A stretch of 64,000 nucleotides of DNA from Archegozetes longisetosus (GCA_018873245.2 JAEMBT020000004.1:12904418-12968417), one strand, 5' to 3'. Counted from the stretch's first letter, positions 37,701 to 51,426 are shown. Program-made: numbers and translations. Notes: generated by a model not told the origin, from the letters alone.

Positions 37701-40700
37701 TTTCACTTGATCTCATGTATGATGCAAAAGGAATCACTTTTTCTTATAGGAAAAGCAGTTAATTTTTATTATAGAAAAAAGTCAATGCAATCATTTGCGC
37801 AAAACTAGTATGATGTGCTCTCAAAAAAAGTTTGTCATTGTCAAAAATAAGTTTGCTTATTTCTCCGCTTTTTAGTATACAATCATAATAAATCGACCAA
37901 AATTTGCCTCAATTCTGGTTTTTGACATTAAAAATTTGATTTTCGGCACACGTGTGAACATTAAGATTAGAGGCTTTGAAAAGAGAGGCAAATAAATTCC
38001 AAATTTTAATGGGAGAAAATTTAGGGGTTCGGAATGAACCGATCAATTGTTGTGCAGAAGTTCCTCCGATTTCCGTTATTTTAAAGTGGGATTTTCGCTT
38101 TAACTGTTGGCTTTATTACGAGCAGTAAATTTAAAGAGGAGTAAGACGAGAGAGAACGGAGAGTCACACCGAATCATGTTATAGGGAGAGTGTAGTGAGG
38201 GGTTATATATATTGAAGGATTATGATGTATGTAAGTGTGTGACATCTAACATATTGCATTGATTGTGTTTTTATGACTGCAAAGTGTTATGTCATGCACT
38301 TATTTGACTTTGAGGTTCAACCCAATTGGCACCAGAGCTTTTTTATTATGAGCAACTATCATTTAGATCACAGCAAAAAAGTATCGCAAATCATGCGAAG
38401 AAAAAGCCAGTAATAAGTATAGTAATTGTATGAAGTTTACCGATTTTTTCTATTAATACGATTTTTCTGCTATATTTTGTCGAAAGTAAATAAAATGAAA
38501 TGAAAAAATGAAAAAATTCAAATAAAATCTATTATTTATTTGCAGCTATCAAATTGTTCGTAAGTTTGCAGAGTACGAACAAATCTATAGTAAACTGGAC
38601 TGTGAGTTAATTTAAAAATGGACTTGGCTTTAGAATCTGCTAAAACGGTTGGCCTTTATTTTATTTTGACTCTTTACTAGTGTTTATAAAATGCATAGTC
38701 AGTCGAAGTGCTCCAAGAGATTAATGGTATCTCATCAGAGTAAAGAGCGGCAAAGCAAAGATTGGGCGAAGCATTAGATTGTCTGAATGCAGCAAATGAT
38801 ATATTCAGTGCGGCTTAACAGTGAAAAAGCAACAAAACGGCTCGCTATAAGTTTATAGTAAAATTTGAGTTGACAAACAATCGCTGTCAAGGAATTCGCT
38901 ATTCGGTACGAGCTATGCAAAAACAGGAATGCATGAAAAAGTAATACCAGTGATATTTTCATGAATCCCAAACTGCAGCTCAATATAATGATGACCATTG
39001 GGTCTTCTAAAGAGACAAACATTTATCACTAGAAATCAAGTTGAATGCATTGCTATCATCAGGAAAAAACAAATCTCTCTATTCTCTCAGCCTCTCTCTT
39101 ATGTCTCTCTCCTTCTTTCACTACTTTATGATCATAGAGAAGCCAAATGCAAACGTATAGTTAGGAAGTCCATGCATAAAATGGTAATGTCGAAACAGAA
39201 GAGCTCAAAGATCAGAAGCCAAAACGCTGCCAACCGGAAAAGAATAGTGAATGCACTGATTCTAGGTTGCAGTCGAAATAACTGTCCATTGGTATCACTT
39301 TCTCATCTTATATTGTAATACATACAAACATTTGGCATATAAGATCAAACCAAATGCATAGGAAAAACATTTACCGACACAGTCTCAACTCATTTAAAAA
39401 CTATATCTATTCAAATAAACTTTAGGTTTGCTTTTCACGTGATCATTTCAAATAAATACCTCACGTTCAAAGTGAAAATTTTGATTTAGGAAACTCAATC
39501 TTCAATCTATTATAGAATTAAATATTTCAAATCAAAAGCGTAACTGTATGGAAGAACTTAACATATTCTACTAATAAATAATATCAAAAGTAGAGAGTTA
39601 TACATTTTGTGTGGATAACAATAAAATAAAATATTGCTATCTGGCACTGATGATGAGTTTTTCTCCTCTTTTACGCTACATTTATGGGCTAAAGACAGTT
39701 AGAGTGAGACAAGTGAAGGACTTGCAAGATGGAAATGATTGTATACCATGGCTAGTCATGCCATAGAATCAAACATGAAACACGCAAAACAGAAGAAATG
39801 AAGTCCACTCTCACAATATAATAGCCATAGAAGAGGGTCGTAAAATGTTCAGATCAAAACCTAAACATTATGCAACGCATAACAACAATAATTGTGTGTA
39901 ACTGTACGGAGTATTGGTTCTGCGCTTCATAAAACGTTATCAACAAAGTCATTGACATCATTTCTAGTTTGTAGTTAAGCTGCTCTTCGCTTCTCTATAT
40001 GTCTATACTTAAAGATCCAAAACGAATAAGGGGTTAAAGCATGAAATAATTAATTGAATTGTATGATCACTCCTAAACAAAAGAGAGAGAGAGAGAGAGA
40101 ATGGCTCGAAGTCTACTGTTTGATAAAATTAATTGCTTAATATTTTAGCAGTAAAAAAGATAATGTGTTTAAGCATTATAAAAAGGCTTATTACTTGTCT
40201 CAATCATTGCCTTCAGTTTGGTGTTTGTGTAGAAGAAATTTATTATCGACTCTTTAGCTGAAATGGTTAAATACGTTTTCTACACCTTTACTTGAAGAGC
40301 AATCCAATTAGTACAGCACTAAGGATTATGGTTGCGATTACTATCGCGATTCTCAACATTTAATGACTAAAGATTTCAAGTCTAGATTGCAATACAAATA
40401 TTTAGCTTAGAATTTGTCTTCAAACTATTTTTTAAGTGTGCGCTCGATAATAAATCAGCTATAAACCACTCAATTAGCAAACAATTAAATTTCATATCGA
40501 CTTTGAGATTTTGTTCTCTGTCAGCATCGAATCAAAGCTTTTATTTTGTGTTGAAGGATGAACTAAGATAATAAATCGATAACTTGTGAAGACAAATAAG
40601 AAGTAAAAACAGCATTGATTCTCTCAAAATTTAGAGAAAATTTTCCAAGAATAGCAAATAAATATGTAATACTGTATCAAATCACACAATCTCCCAGTCT

Positions 40701-41318
40701 TTTAGATTTTAGTACAAGTACTTCCAATTTTGTGTATATATGCACTGAAAGCTGTAAAGTCCTTTAGTATTTCTATAAAATCCGTTTCTCATTCCCTGAA
40801 CGCATTGCAATCCATTTTTTCAGAATAGAATATGGCATAAAATATAAATATTCACATTCGCTGCATAAATATAGAAAGAGAGAAAAATACCATAAGAAAT
40901 GTTGAGAATATTTACATGCGTATGATATTAGTGCCGATTGCTTGTAGGCAACAAACATTTAAACATAATCCAATACTTTAGAAAAGAAGGCAAAGCTCCA
41001 AATGCTCCACAAATTTTTAAGGGATACAGTCTATAGCTGATAATGTTATCCATAAATAGTACTAAATATCAATATAAATAACGGGTATATTAGATTCTAT
41101 CAGTTATTTTATATAATGACTTATTGCTTGTGAAATCATATTCTTATCTCAAGTATTGGACATCATTCAAATGAAGAAGTTTTATAGCATAAGTTAGTAG
41201 TACTTCAACTAAAATGGAACAAATCCATCCGCATTCGGGATGCGACTCACTCTCTAAAAGATGCAGAACAAACATTTGAGAGACTGAGAGTTACGGTTAC
41301 GAGTCAGATACTGATCAC

Positions 41319-41376
<58 letters not shown>

Positions 41377-44300
41377 ATAGCCAAAACTGCACACATATAT
41401 AGCCCAAAAAATAAAGTAAAATATATACACAGAGAATGTATCTATACTTTAGGAATGCTAAGCGACTACTAGTAAGCTTACATTAGAGTAACGGATGACT
41501 CTCTCCTATTTCACCGAAGCATCTCCGAGTATTCGCAAACTAAGTTATTTATTTATCAAGTTTTACTCATAATTTAAAAGACGTTATGATTAAATAAGTT
41601 ACTATTAACAATGACATAATCTTCTCTTAAAATTATTTGCTAATTAAGAAATACAAATGAAACAGTTTTGAGCAAAATGAGGGATGTACGAGTAAAGAAG
41701 CGAATTGAAAGATGTTCAGCTACTGTACAATCAAATACAGAACAGTACATTACTATTCTAAGGATTTAAGTTTTTGCTGGTATTAGCGCAAAATGGACAC
41801 ATCCATATCCATATATATCCATATACTAAAGACACTAAAGGCAAACAAAACAAAAAAATAAGATAAAGCAGCTTTCACTCAAATTTTAATCCAATGATGA
41901 CTAGGTTTTATCCAAAACATTAGACAAGTGAAGAGCATATTGTAATAATGTATATGTTATGCTATTTTGATTCTTCACTACTCGTATATCAAGTGGACAT
42001 TATTCTATATATGATGCGCTTTGAGGGTCAGTATAAGACTGACTGAAAAACATTAGATAGAGTCACATCAATAGTAAGTAAAGCACGCTATATCTATAGT
42101 TCACAACTGAATCGCTACACTTTAAATCATTTGACAACTAATTATCAAATGTTACGTCAAATAGTTTGATCGAATTTCTTTGAAACAGAGAATATAGTGA
42201 TTAAATGAATAAAAGTTTGAATGTTGTGTCAATTTTGAATCCTTGAAAATAAGCTGATAAATAAATTTGAAAATGCATAACATGCTTACAATACAATTTA
42301 AAGCTCAAGTCTTTTACATTTCGTTGTTTCACTTAGAAGATAAGCCAACTGGACAATAATAATTTCCCACTACACAAATTGAATGAATGAAGTGTGAGTA
42401 ACTAACGAAGTCTTTTAATTTGTTCAAACAATTATCAAACTGATTGAGGATATTTGTTTGGAAGCCATTCAATAGTACACAAGTATATGTAATAGATACA
42501 AACTTTGTTAAACTCTGTAATACAAGTTCAAATAATCGTTTACATTATCAATATATGCAAAACTAAGTACTTGAAGCGCTCAGATAAAAATATCATGTTT
42601 ATCATCTCAAACCAATTAATTCATAAGTTTTATTCGCCAAATTTTTAGAAAAACAAAAATCTTGTGATATGAATAAATAAAAGCCTTATCAATTTTTTCC
42701 GATCAATAGTAAATAGTTATGTCGTAAGATTAATGACACGGCTCATTAGGCAAAATATTTATCCAGAAAAAATTGTTTATCAGTATTTATTGCATTTTGA
42801 GAAAATAGAGTTAGATTCAATAGAGCCAACGATAAAAGCTTTATTGTTTAAAAAATGTTTCAAAGATATTTTGCAATAAATTGTGACAAATATTGGAGAA
42901 ACGATGCAGCAAATATTTCAGACATTATTGACAATAAATTGTGAATCAGGATCAATTTCTAATGTACATATAATAGTACGACTAAATTATACTTGTGCTG
43001 TATAACAGATATAGTTGTATGGTATCCGAGTTAATTTCAACTAATTTTTATTTCACCTAATTAGTCAATTCAAATGTTTCTAAAAGCTTTCAATCAAAAT
43101 GATTACAGCCAAAAAATTGCATTCAATTTATTGGCTAGTATTTTGAAAGCAAATTTCAAAATTAAGATAAATAATTAGAATTGAAAAGTTATTGAATGAT
43201 CGAAATTGTGTTGCAGAATAAAAAACAGTCAAATCAATTTATGAGAATAAATCTACGTTTTCAATATTTAAAATAGAAAAATTGCAAAATTTTAATGTAA
43301 TTGATATGACAGCATAAAAGACAGACCAATAATTTATTCTGAAAATTTTGCGCATTAAAACATGATTGTCTGAAATTGGTAGCAAAGTAACTATATATTA
43401 CAAGAGTGAATGTGTGTAACACTGACCAATATTTTCTAATGTACCGAATCGGAAGCCCTGCTTTCGTCACTAGACATGTGGCAGACTTGCAGAATACTAA
43501 ACCCTGGATAGTAAGAATCGTAACTGAACTATAGATATAAGCATTTGTCTTCTTCTTAATTAGTTTTTTGACCATTAGATTCTGTTAGAGTAATAAGAGC
43601 TTTAGACAATTGTTTGTATGTCTTTTATGTGGATTTTGGATACTTTTTGGAAATAGAGTTTTATATTTACAAAATTGTTGAAATACGATTTCTTGAAAGC
43701 TCTATTAAAATGAAAATATTTGACGGAGAATCAAAATGATTACAAGCGGGGGAGAAGTGCGAGAAAATGAGAGCGATTTTGTATGAGAGAGAAAAAAATA
43801 TGTACGAATCAAAGCATTAAAGCTCCCGATCATTATTTTTTGAAATCAGACGGACTCCAGTCTAAGGTTAATGACCCTAAACTGCAGACCCCTCTCGATG
43901 TCAACTCATAAGAGGTGTGTCTGTACAATAACTCAAAAAATATTGAAAAATTTTCAAATCTATCAATACAATTATTTGAATCGATTGATAAAATGAACAA
44001 CTTTATCAGTAACCGATTTTTCATCATTTAAATACTTCAATTATAATAACAGGCTTGAATATGAATTAATGTATGAATATGAATATGAATATGTAATTGA
44101 AATGTGAAAGTTAGTCCGATATCCAGTGCTGATATCCCGATAACTAGAAAGTCGAGCCTGAGTTGGAGCCTATGCACTCGAATTGCCAGAAAAGCCTTTT
44201 TCTTATACCTTTACATCATTTTATCATTTTTGCAGTAAAGTATTAAAAAGAAAGTCATTTTTGCCTAAATATCACGTAATATTTTTATTGCTGCGATTTT

Positions 44301-47300
44301 AATATTACACTATTATACTGACCAGCAATAAAAAAAAGTTTTCTATTTTGAAAGCCAAAAGGAATACGTTTAAAGTAATATTCATATTCAATTCAGCGTA
44401 AACATGAATGTTAGAGTAGACGAAGAGTAAAAAGTTTAAAAAAAAGTTATACATCGTATGCATCAGCGAATGGCGCAGTATAGCAAATATAGTGGTAGTA
44501 GTATTAGTAATAAAAAAGGAATACATAATGCACGCAAAGATGGAAATTCATTTTCAATAACATTTACCTTTGAATAAAGTAATAATATTGGATGTGTTGT
44601 GTGTGAGATTGGATTGGACTGCGTTGGATCCTACGCAAGAGATGTAGGGATAAAAGAAGAGAAAAATAAAAAATAAATATATTGCATGTGCCCTAACTTT
44701 TAAAGTGAAGGGGAGTCTCAGTCTAGAAAGAAATGAAAATAGCAATGCATCTATGCATGCATTACAGTCAATCAATTGGTTCTAGAATTCATGCTGTTAT
44801 ACCAAACGGACAATTCAAGTATAATATGCAAAGATATGGTGATCGAAATTGTACACAAATGTGCGAATGCCCGCATCTCACTGGGAATATAAGTAAATTC
44901 CACGCGAGCCCGAAAATGATCGAAATTCGCCAACATTTACATTCACATTGAAGAAAGTAGTGTAATATTAAAAACAGGATCAAATAAATAAGAAAAGCCA
45001 AAAAAGTTGGATAACAATGTTTTCGATTGTACAACTCAGCTCAGATATTGAAAACGCCAGCTTTTTATTCAATAAATCAATAATTAAAGATACTCAACAC
45101 TTCAGTCATACTTTTTTGGCTAATCACAAAATGATCTAATTCAAGTTTTCAATTCAATTGATTTTTTGAAAAAATAAACATTTGACATAAGAAGTTCGGA
45201 ATAAAAGTTAGAAGCCTTTAAAGAAGGACTGGATTTAAGTCTAGGCTAGTCTTTTAAAGTGATCTGAAAATTGTTTGAACTGACATCATGTTTAACATAT
45301 TAATAAAATTCAGAATCAATACTTCAATAGCTGTTATACAAAACTTGTAAGTGTTCACGTCAATCAAAAGTATATCTTTGCGAAAAATGAATAAATTTTG
45401 ATGAATTTTTAATTGGAATATAGGGTCGGATATAATTATAGGAACATTAAAAAAGAACTGATTCTACTGAGACTATATTTAGGCAAGTGAATCCTTGCTT
45501 ACAATCGATGTATTACATGTGAAATGACCAAAATCTAAATAAGATCTCAAACAAGACAAGTAAAAGTACTATAAGTGGACAGAGAAAAACACAAGCCTGA
45601 GACGTATTGAAAAAGCTCTAACTCTGAGTAAATAATTACTTTTCTGTGAAACCAATAAACCATAAAAACCATTAATCATTTATTATAAGACAGCGCTTAA
45701 AAATCACGAGTGAATATGTTATAAGTAATGGCAATAATGCAAATAATATATTATCATTGAATGAAAATATGGCACTAAACATATTAGATCTTGTGATGCC
45801 TCCAAATAAATAATGATTTTGGGCGAACTAGAAGTTAAAGTGATTTTCGAAAGGAAGCCATTTAGTGATGATCGCATATATGAATGAATAACAACATTTG
45901 CGGCAATACATTCATATATCTTATAACACAAAAGTGAGACATCAATCTATTCATATGTGAATTGCAATTGTGGCTCAAATCAAATAATACTTCGTTCAAA
46001 GGCTATAACAATCAGATATGAGAACTCATTGTTTTACGCGTATTAATGTATTCGTTCATTGATCAACATTTGGTTCTAAAGTAACTCAATTCTCATATTC
46101 ATTTACATTGATTTATAAGAAATTTTGGAGAAAAAGCTGAGAATTAAAATAATACTATCAATTTTTGCATCATATACATGCAGTAATATAGACAAGTTTT
46201 TCATATTATTCATCCGAGAAATTCGTTTTTTCCTAAAAAAAATCTACGGATTCTATGATCTAATGCATCATATTTTTCGTGAATTTAATAATATGAATAT
46301 GAAAGGTCGACTGAGTAAAGTATTGTCATATAATCCATTGGCATGCAATGGACTAAACATGCAAAACACTTTTGATGGCACAAAGTTTTGTGATGCAATA
46401 TAAGTAATTCGCATACATTCCTTTCACATGCAGAACATGTCTTCAATGGCATCCGCATGACAACAACATCAATGGTGCGATGCCAGTAGTGGCCATCCAT
46501 TGCTTGTTATAGCGATGCAAGAGATGGAAAATGCATATTAAGGGACATCGCTTTGCATAGCATTTCTATAGTGAGCACCGCATTCACAATAGAATAAAGA
46601 TGAAAATGGTTTGCAAGAAAGTGCATCACTTCTCTATTCAGAAAGTGCTCATTATAATAGAAGCTGAATCTTGTTTGCATCGATGACCAATTTCATAGTA
46701 CCACTACTGCCATATATTTAAGTTATATGTTATCCTCGGCTAGAACTTAATACTTTTCTCTGTGCACCAAATAAAGTGACATTCAATCAATATGAGAGTG
46801 CATATAATATCGATATTAGGGTTCCGTCTCTATGCCTCTTAACAAGCACTCAAGTCTTCAACAATATATGGAATAATGTCTAGAAATTTCTGGCAACATT
46901 TTCTATTTTAAAATTGAATACCTCCTATGTTTTTAGCCTTATTTTCTTCTAACGTAAATTGTTTTATTATGCGTTTTCAAAATTTCACTCATTAATAAAG
47001 AAATGAAAAAAATCAAAATAGTTCTGAAGAAGAAGAAGAAGAAGATATTTGAAAATTGCTATGCCTTTGTGATTGATATTTTAATTAAATTATAACTGAA
47101 ATGAACTGATTAGTTCTATATAATAGGACAGCACGAATATAACATTGAAAGAGCAAAACATAGTCCGATATTCAAGTTGAGTGAATAAAGATTGGCTACA
47201 ACTCAAATCAAATTGATTTCATATGATTTTAAAATAAGTAAAATTGGATTTTTTCGGGAAAATAGAAATATTCCTTTTTCTCTGTTAGTATGAGTACATT

Positions 47301-47565
47301 ATGTTTTGTCTCATTACAACTATTTCTGCTTCTACTGTCTGAAAAACTTTTTTACCTTATTTTATGTACGGAGCATTCTGTATATTGTAAGTAATATATA
47401 TTGAATGCATAAATAGATATTACAGTCTCAGTTCTGCTTAATCTCGCTTTGCATTTGCAAATCCCCAGTGGACGCAAAGTGGAAAAGACTAGGGCTAAAG
47501 ATGAGACGAGATTCAGTTGGCAGGAGTGAAACAGAGAAAATAGAGTCAGAGCGAGAGACCAGAGA

Positions 47566-47628
<63 letters not shown>

Positions 47629-50541
47629 CAGCAAATTTAAGTCCGCATCCGTATAGCATAGGAAATGTTTAATAGCGAAAAGTGGATCGCATGTGGTATT
47701 GCAATGAGATGCATATTATTGAATGTTGAATGAAGAACGAGAAGCATAACTACTCTAAATATTGATTTCAATTGTTAAGTTATGACTGGACTCCAAGCTA
47801 TATTTGCTTCAACTCCATTCTATTTTGCTCTATTTTTACGTTCTTTGATCAATCAAATTGCGCGTATCTTTTAAAGCCGATACTTCATTAGTATAATTGT
47901 GATATTAATATTTTGTTTCTCAGATCTAAAACACTAAATTTGAGCTCTAGGGATCAAAATTAATGAGAAAAAAGAATCTTTCAGATAACTTTTCTGAATA
48001 AAACTTGCAGAAAATATATGAATGACAATTAATAAGATCATGGATCAAAAGCTTAGTGATAAAAATGAAAACTCCAATCTGACAAGTATCTGATAAGTAT
48101 CTGATAAGTATCTGATATAACAATAAGGCTAATTTTTGTACGATCATATGTGACATTTTTAGAAAATTTAGATAAATATTTACTGCAAACATCTATTTAA
48201 TTGTTTAAAACTATCTAAATTTACAGAAATAACTCATATCTACACATCTGTTCTAAATTCGTTGTTTGTCCATCAAAAATTGAAAAATTCAACTTTCAAC
48301 TTTTCCTCAGTCTTTTGAATAAACTTATCTCATTTACTTGGTTTATAAAGAAAAAAATCTATAATGTCTATAGATTGCTATAGGGCTCGTCATTTTTATT
48401 ACGTAAAATTTTGATTCGAATTTTATTATCTTAGATCAACCCTCAAATGCATTATTATAATATTCGACTATTGTCTTTATTCCAGTCTCAACATCTCTTA
48501 ATCATAAAATATTTATATTGAATGGTTTTAATAAATACTAATATTAGAATTTCAGTTGAATTGATAGCAAAACTAAAATATGATTGATGGGTCGGGTAGA
48601 AAAGTACAAATAGGTAAAAGTTAGATCAAAAACACTGTCAAATAGTCTTTCATTTTTCTAAGTTACTTCACAATCTTTGATCTGCTCAAACAAATTTCTA
48701 TGAGTTCAAGATTAAAAAGTTTCAAAGTTCTTATTATTAAAGTTGTAATAATTTTTGTACAGGGCTTAAGCTAGATTTATGACCATTAACTTTTGAGCCA
48801 AATTTTTCAAGTTTGCACTCAAATCGAGTTTAAGATTTGAATTTTCGGAATTATATTATAAACGTTTTTGACATTTATTTTCATTTCAATTGATATGAAT
48901 GGACATAAAATAAATTCTAATAAACTTCTAAAATAAATTCTACCATAAAAACTTGTATTATTGCATATGTTGAATATAAGTGAAATATAAAGTAAGTTTA
49001 CCGAAATGAAAATACATTGCGAATTCACTTTTTCCACATTTTAAAAATCAAATTTTCGAGCTTTCATAAAATATTAGAAAAGGTGTCGCAAAATTTTATT
49101 CAAAACATAAATATACATTATTACTAAATGCCACTTTGCTTTTTCTTAGTTCAGTATTTGCTCCTTTTTTGCACGCCTTTAAGGTATGAAATATTGGATA
49201 ACATATTCGGACATCAACTTATCACAATTCGCATCGCAATGTCAGCAAAGCAACAATCAGAAGAAAAGTTTTGAATCGCATCCAAAGTATTTTTTCGTTT
49301 GCGTTCGCCGGTTCTGATGCCTTTAAGGTGAAAAGACACTTACTTTGGTCAAAATGAAAGCCATTCTTTTGTTTTTTGCTCAGCTCTTTCCTCATTCATA
49401 GTAAAGTAGTCAATACAATAGAATATGCAATACATTCGGGAAAGGTATATACAGCCGCCTATAGATATCTTTTCATATTTGCCTTAGTTTGTACCACCAA
49501 AAATATTTCTTTAATGTCATTTTCCATCTATTTATTTCGAAACAATTATGCAACCCAAAATCTTAATATCTGTTAGAAAATAGGCACTACTATAGAGCGA
49601 CTCAATTTAATAGAATTCATGAATCCTTTTGAGCTCAACTTAACCCAAATATCGTTTATAAACTGTATAAATGCATATCTTGTGATACTCGGACACATCA
49701 ATTGGAACTTTTTAGAGTGTAAAGTTGTGAAGATAAAAAATATATGGACGAACTGTTGAGCCCAAGAGACGAAGATCGCAATGCTTTCAGTTTTTTTAAG
49801 TGCAAAAGATGTGCTCTAATACAGTGAAAGTTATGGACTGAACAAAATGTGTGAATATATTTGATAAGTGACTTCTACGCAAATTCATACAATGTTTTTC
49901 TTGTATAATATAAAGCAGATATTTGTTATTATAATTAAGTTATCATATACTTTATATGCCATTTAGTGATCGCCTATTCATGAATTGGGAAAAGTAGTTG
50001 TCAACTAAATATCTGACATTCAAGTTTCTCTGTTGTTGACAATGATATTAATCATATGTGAATATGTAATTCTCTAGCAATAGAAGCTTAGATACTATTA
50101 AGATAATTAAAACAGTCGTACTAATAAAACTAATTTTATAGCCAGCAACAAGCTTAGGGGCACATTCGTTTAGCATTAACAAAATTTCGTTTCATTTATT
50201 TGAAATTTTGGATAAAAATGAATTAAATTGATTACGGGATGCAATTGGACATTGAGATACTTCACTAAATAGCAATAGAAATAAATATATATTCGTTTAC
50301 CTGAAGGAGTGATTCGCTGTAAGTAAGAAAACTTATTCTCATCATTTTCAGAATAGAGCGACAATTTTCCATTAAAAATAGCATTGTTTTGCTCATTTCC
50401 AAGCAATTTGAATGGTGTTGAAGGCAAATCATTGGTGGGCCACGAGAATGGACCTGAAATGCCAGTGTTTGGCCGGGCACCCAATTTGCTCGCCCATAAC
50501 AATGGCAGCAATGAATTAGTATTTACATTAACGCTGTCCAT
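34044..50541 (-). CDS. nub/pdm2: Gene B: class II POU-homeodomain transcription factor, inverted paralogue of gene A, whole coding span
   Basis: Second nub/pdm2-type POU factor, on the opposite strand and convergent with gene A. Exons in transcription order: 50541-50301, 36882-36767, 36680-36372, 36307-36233, 36155-35964, 35431-34906, 34753-34044. They total 2169 nt, 722 residues plus stop, with all joins in frame and in the same phases as gene A. Layout: [14 protein letters not shown] motif, acidic/Ser segment, Ala-rich and Gln-rich regions, POU-specific domain (about 464-541), homeodomain (about 560-618), Ser/Pro tail ending IKNERD. It lacks gene A's poly-Asn run but has a longer exon 1 and a longer Gln/His region. 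All key POU residues are present, so both copies look functional. Shared flanking elements suggest overlapping regulation. Confidence 0.93.
34906..35431 (-). CDS. nub/pdm2: Gene B exon 6 (Gln/His-rich region and start of POU-specific domain)
   Basis: Encodes residues 312-486 plus one base: [20 protein letters not shown], a long QQ/HH-rich stretch, [16 protein letters not shown], then [20 protein letters not shown]. Phase-1 end with donor TTAG|GTATTG. It is 23 codons longer than gene A exon 6, all within the low-complexity part. Confidence 0.9.
35964..36155 (-). CDS. nub/pdm2: Gene B exon 5 (Gln/Leu-rich activation region)
   Basis: Encodes residues 248-311, starting [20 protein letters not shown] and ending LLLQNQ. 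Acceptor CTTTACAG, donor CAG|GTAGTG. Extra Gln codons relative to gene A suggest repeat slippage. Confidence 0.9.
36233..36307 (-). CDS. nub/pdm2: Gene B exon 4 (25-residue Gln-rich exon)
   Basis: 75-nt exon encoding [20 protein letters not shown] and then QQASK. Splice contexts GTATTAG and AAG|GTATTG are identical to gene A exon 4. Confidence 0.88.
36372..36680 (-). CDS. nub/pdm2: Gene B exon 3 (Ala-rich segment)
   Basis: Encodes residues 120-222, starting [20 protein letters not shown] and ending SVNQLLTQ. It keeps [27 protein letters not shown] and the [11 protein letters not shown] run, but not the poly-Asn tract of gene A. Acceptor ATTCTAG, donor CAG|GTAATG. Confidence 0.9.
36767..36882 (-). 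CDS. nub/pdm2: Gene B exon 2 (acidic/serine segment)
   Basis: Encodes residues 81-119: [20 protein letters not shown] followed by [19 protein letters not shown]. Acceptor TTTTCAG, donor TTTG|GTAATT. Same 116-nt length and phase as in gene A. Confidence 0.85.
37440..37512 (-). promoter_or_regulatory. Mirrored conserved element 17, right copy (weak)
   Basis: Partner of 23330-23395. Includes ATTTGCAT (octamer) at 37444-37451. Confidence 0.35.
38205..38262 (-). promoter_or_regulatory. Mirrored conserved element 16, right copy (weak)
   Basis: Partner of 21270-21325. Confidence 0.35.
38688..38755 (-). promoter_or_regulatory. Mirrored conserved element 15, right copy (intron 1 of gene B)
   Basis: Partner of 20686-20747. 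Confidence 0.6.
40082..40100 (+). repeat. Short GA microsatellite
   Basis: Pure (AG)n of about 19 bases in intron 1 of gene B. Confidence 0.85.
41322..41373 (+). repeat. GA microsatellite
   Basis: Pure (GA)n of about 52 bases in intron 1 of gene B. Confidence 0.95.
45720..45930 (-). promoter_or_regulatory. Mirrored conserved element 14, right copy (intron 1 of gene B)
   Basis: Partner of 16440-16640. Carries an ATGCAAAT octamer at 45737-45744 that the left copy has lost or never had. Confidence 0.75.
46325..46632 (-). promoter_or_regulatory. Mirrored conserved element 13, right copy (intron 1 of gene B)
   Basis: Partner of 15300-15590. Confidence 0.7.
47375..47692 (-). promoter_or_regulatory. 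Mirrored conserved element 12, right copy (intron 1 of gene B)
   Basis: Partner of 14335-14565, split by a pure GA microsatellite at 47570-47626. Confidence 0.7.
47570..47626 (+). repeat. GA microsatellite inside mirrored element 12
   Basis: Pure (GA)n of about 57 bases splitting the right copy of element 12; the left copy has only a short CT-rich run there. Confidence 0.95.
48084..48117 (+). repeat. 11-bp tandem repeat with three GATA motifs
   Basis: Three copies of AAGTATCTGAT. The junctions create TGATAA, giving closely spaced GATA-type sites inside intron 1 of gene B. Confidence 0.85.
50301..50541 (-). CDS. nub/pdm2: Gene B exon 1 (N-terminal exon)
   Basis: Encodes residues 1-80 plus one base. 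It starts [20 protein letters not shown] and ends YLQRITPS, with donor TTCAG|GTAAAC. Homologous to gene A exon 1, with a 12-codon net insertion in the middle (including [11 protein letters not shown]). The ATG at 50541 is chosen because the aligned ATG in gene A sits at the same point and both follow a conserved upstream block. Confidence 0.82.
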
Positions 50542-50792
50542 GTCTTGATTGCAGGTCAATACCACTATAGTTATTGCACTGAAGTCAAGTCAAACTAAGT
50601 CAATGATAGAGTCATTGATAGAGTCGATGGCAAATTAAAGTCTGTTTTGTTCATTACGTTCACACAAATGGACGATAACATAAAAAATCATTAACAAGTT
50701 TCGGTCAGTGCATCTTCGTCAGAGATATATATATATTGCAAAATTTGCCATCAAATGTCATCAGCGATGCATCAGATCATCAACACTCCTAA
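50542..50792 (-). promoter_or_regulatory. Gene B promoter-proximal block and 5' UTR (mirrored)
   Basis: Counterpart of the gene A block at 12520-12755. An initiator-like TCAGTG (A at 50580, - strand) would leave a 5' UTR of about 39 bases. TAGTGGTATTGACCT is kept close to the ATG in both copies. Confidence 0.6.
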
Positions 50793-51426
50793 ATGATAAT
50801 CAGTCGCTCAAATCAATTATGATACAAGAGGTAGATCTAAGTTTTTATCACTTAAATTGACACCGGAATAAAAATTTGATAGAGAAATATATCGGAAAAA
50901 CTTTTTCAAACTTTTCAAACAATCAGTCTTAGAGTTATTGCACTCGAACAAAATGCTAGAAACCGAGTATTTTCAGATAACAATGATTGCACAAATCCTT
51001 AGCTTTATTTTCAATTTGCTATAAGCTACTTAATTACTTGACATCTGAATTATTAATAATAACGTTGAATATATTTACCCGTTGTAGACAATGAGTTACT
51101 TTAATATTAGGAACTTTATTACCAGCCGTCAATTCGGAAAAAACTCCGAAGTAATTCAGGAACTATTCAATTGCTTTAAGGCATTGAGTTAATTGAGGTA
51201 GTGATCAATTCTGGGAACAATTATTTTTGACGAATTACAAAAGTTAAACTTTTAGTTTCCTACATTTTTTCAATAAAACTTCACAAGTTCAAAAAGTAAG
51301 AAATACTTTTCTCCCATAAACAGTATTTGAGCACAACTTAAAGCGTGCTTCAAATTATTAGCATTTAGTGTAGAGCTCTTTTTTGCACACTATTTGGACA
51401 TTCAATTGTAGTATACGGCAGTTGAA

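Larger units (their letters stand above)
36883..50300 (-). other. Giant first intron of gene B (13.4 kb)
   Basis: Phase-1 intron mirroring that of gene A and carrying the partners of elements 12-17. It also has several GA microsatellites and unmatched denser patches at 39050-39300, 44690-44950 and 49180-49350. Confidence 0.75.

Noticed and set aside
47428..47656. Leu/Ser and Arg/Glu repeat frames
   Set aside because: Translations of the GA microsatellite.
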